DNA from: Cyclobacterium sp. 1_MG-2023
GTDB lineage: Bacteria; Bacteroidota; Bacteroidia; Cytophagales; Cyclobacteriaceae
Assembly (NCBI RefSeq): GCF_030546805.1
Contig: NZ_JAUOPC010000004.1
Span: 462,901-526,900, forward strand
Length of the DNA stretch: 64,000 nt
Direction of reading: 5' to 3'
Shown here: piece by piece, positions 63,979 to 64,000 of the stretch
How positions within the stretch are numbered: position 1 is the stretch's first letter
Layout: each line of letters starts with the position of its first letter
Made by a program: the position numbers and the translations under genes
Notes under the pieces: model-generated
What the model saw: the letters and a program-made list of their open reading frames with translations, nothing else
Told to the model about the DNA's origin: nothing
The model's database searches: none

Positions 63979-64000
63979 CCTGAGAAATTTCAGGGTAAAC

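Overview
The window comes from a member of the Bacteroidota, most likely a marine Cyclobacteriaceae-type bacterium. The evidence is a SusD-like lipoprotein, a TonB-dependent receptor with a DUF4249 partner, several sulfatases and lipoboxes, weak Shine-Dalgarno signals, and promoters of the form TTG-N19-TAnnTTTG. The taxonomic call is inferred from gene content only.

Layout. 1-11985 is a polysaccharide-utilisation region for a sulfated glycan: the end of a SusD-like protein, three sulfatases, a DUF1593 hydrolase, a heparinase II/III-type lyase and a sodium:solute symporter. 11986-13186 is non-coding and holds repeats. 13187-25264 carries a TonB receptor/DUF4249 pair and housekeeping or stress genes (DUF4230, FadD, sugar acetyltransferase, DinB, exonuclease/GIY-YIG fusion, aldo/keto reductase, sirtuin). 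25278-33593 holds an OmpA-type envelope pair, then a Gfo/Idh/MocA oxidoreductase followed by a HEAT/double-DUF1080 protein. 33763-43095 holds small stress-type proteins, TopA, SixA, an arginase-family enzyme, MATE and a CASTOR/POLLUX-type channel.

43401-46435 (minus strand) is a complete regulated unit: Bacteroidota promoter, TPP riboswitch aptamer, terminator-type expression platform, then SAM methyltransferase, AIR-synthase-fold kinase-like protein, ThiE-like protein and Trm112-like protein, closed by a terminator. A thiamine-controlled operon with a methyltransferase/Trm112 pair is unexpected. 48484-51784 contains no convincing protein gene. It is a mosaic of direct repeats around a very unusual class II tRNA-like gene that has a 55-nt variable region, a GUC loop triplet and its own terminator. 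51785-57022 (minus) has an outer-membrane-type protein and an operon of a membrane protein, a Dyp-type peroxidase and a catalase-like protein. A fourth sulfatase follows.

59598-64000 is mobile DNA. A tyrosine recombinase/IS91-type transposase pair is followed by two integron-style gene cassettes. Their boundaries are supported by exact complementarity between each cassette's 5' end and the R'' box of its own attC site. One cassette encodes a DUF6438 lipoprotein and the other a TIR-like probable defence effector. The array appears to run past the right edge.
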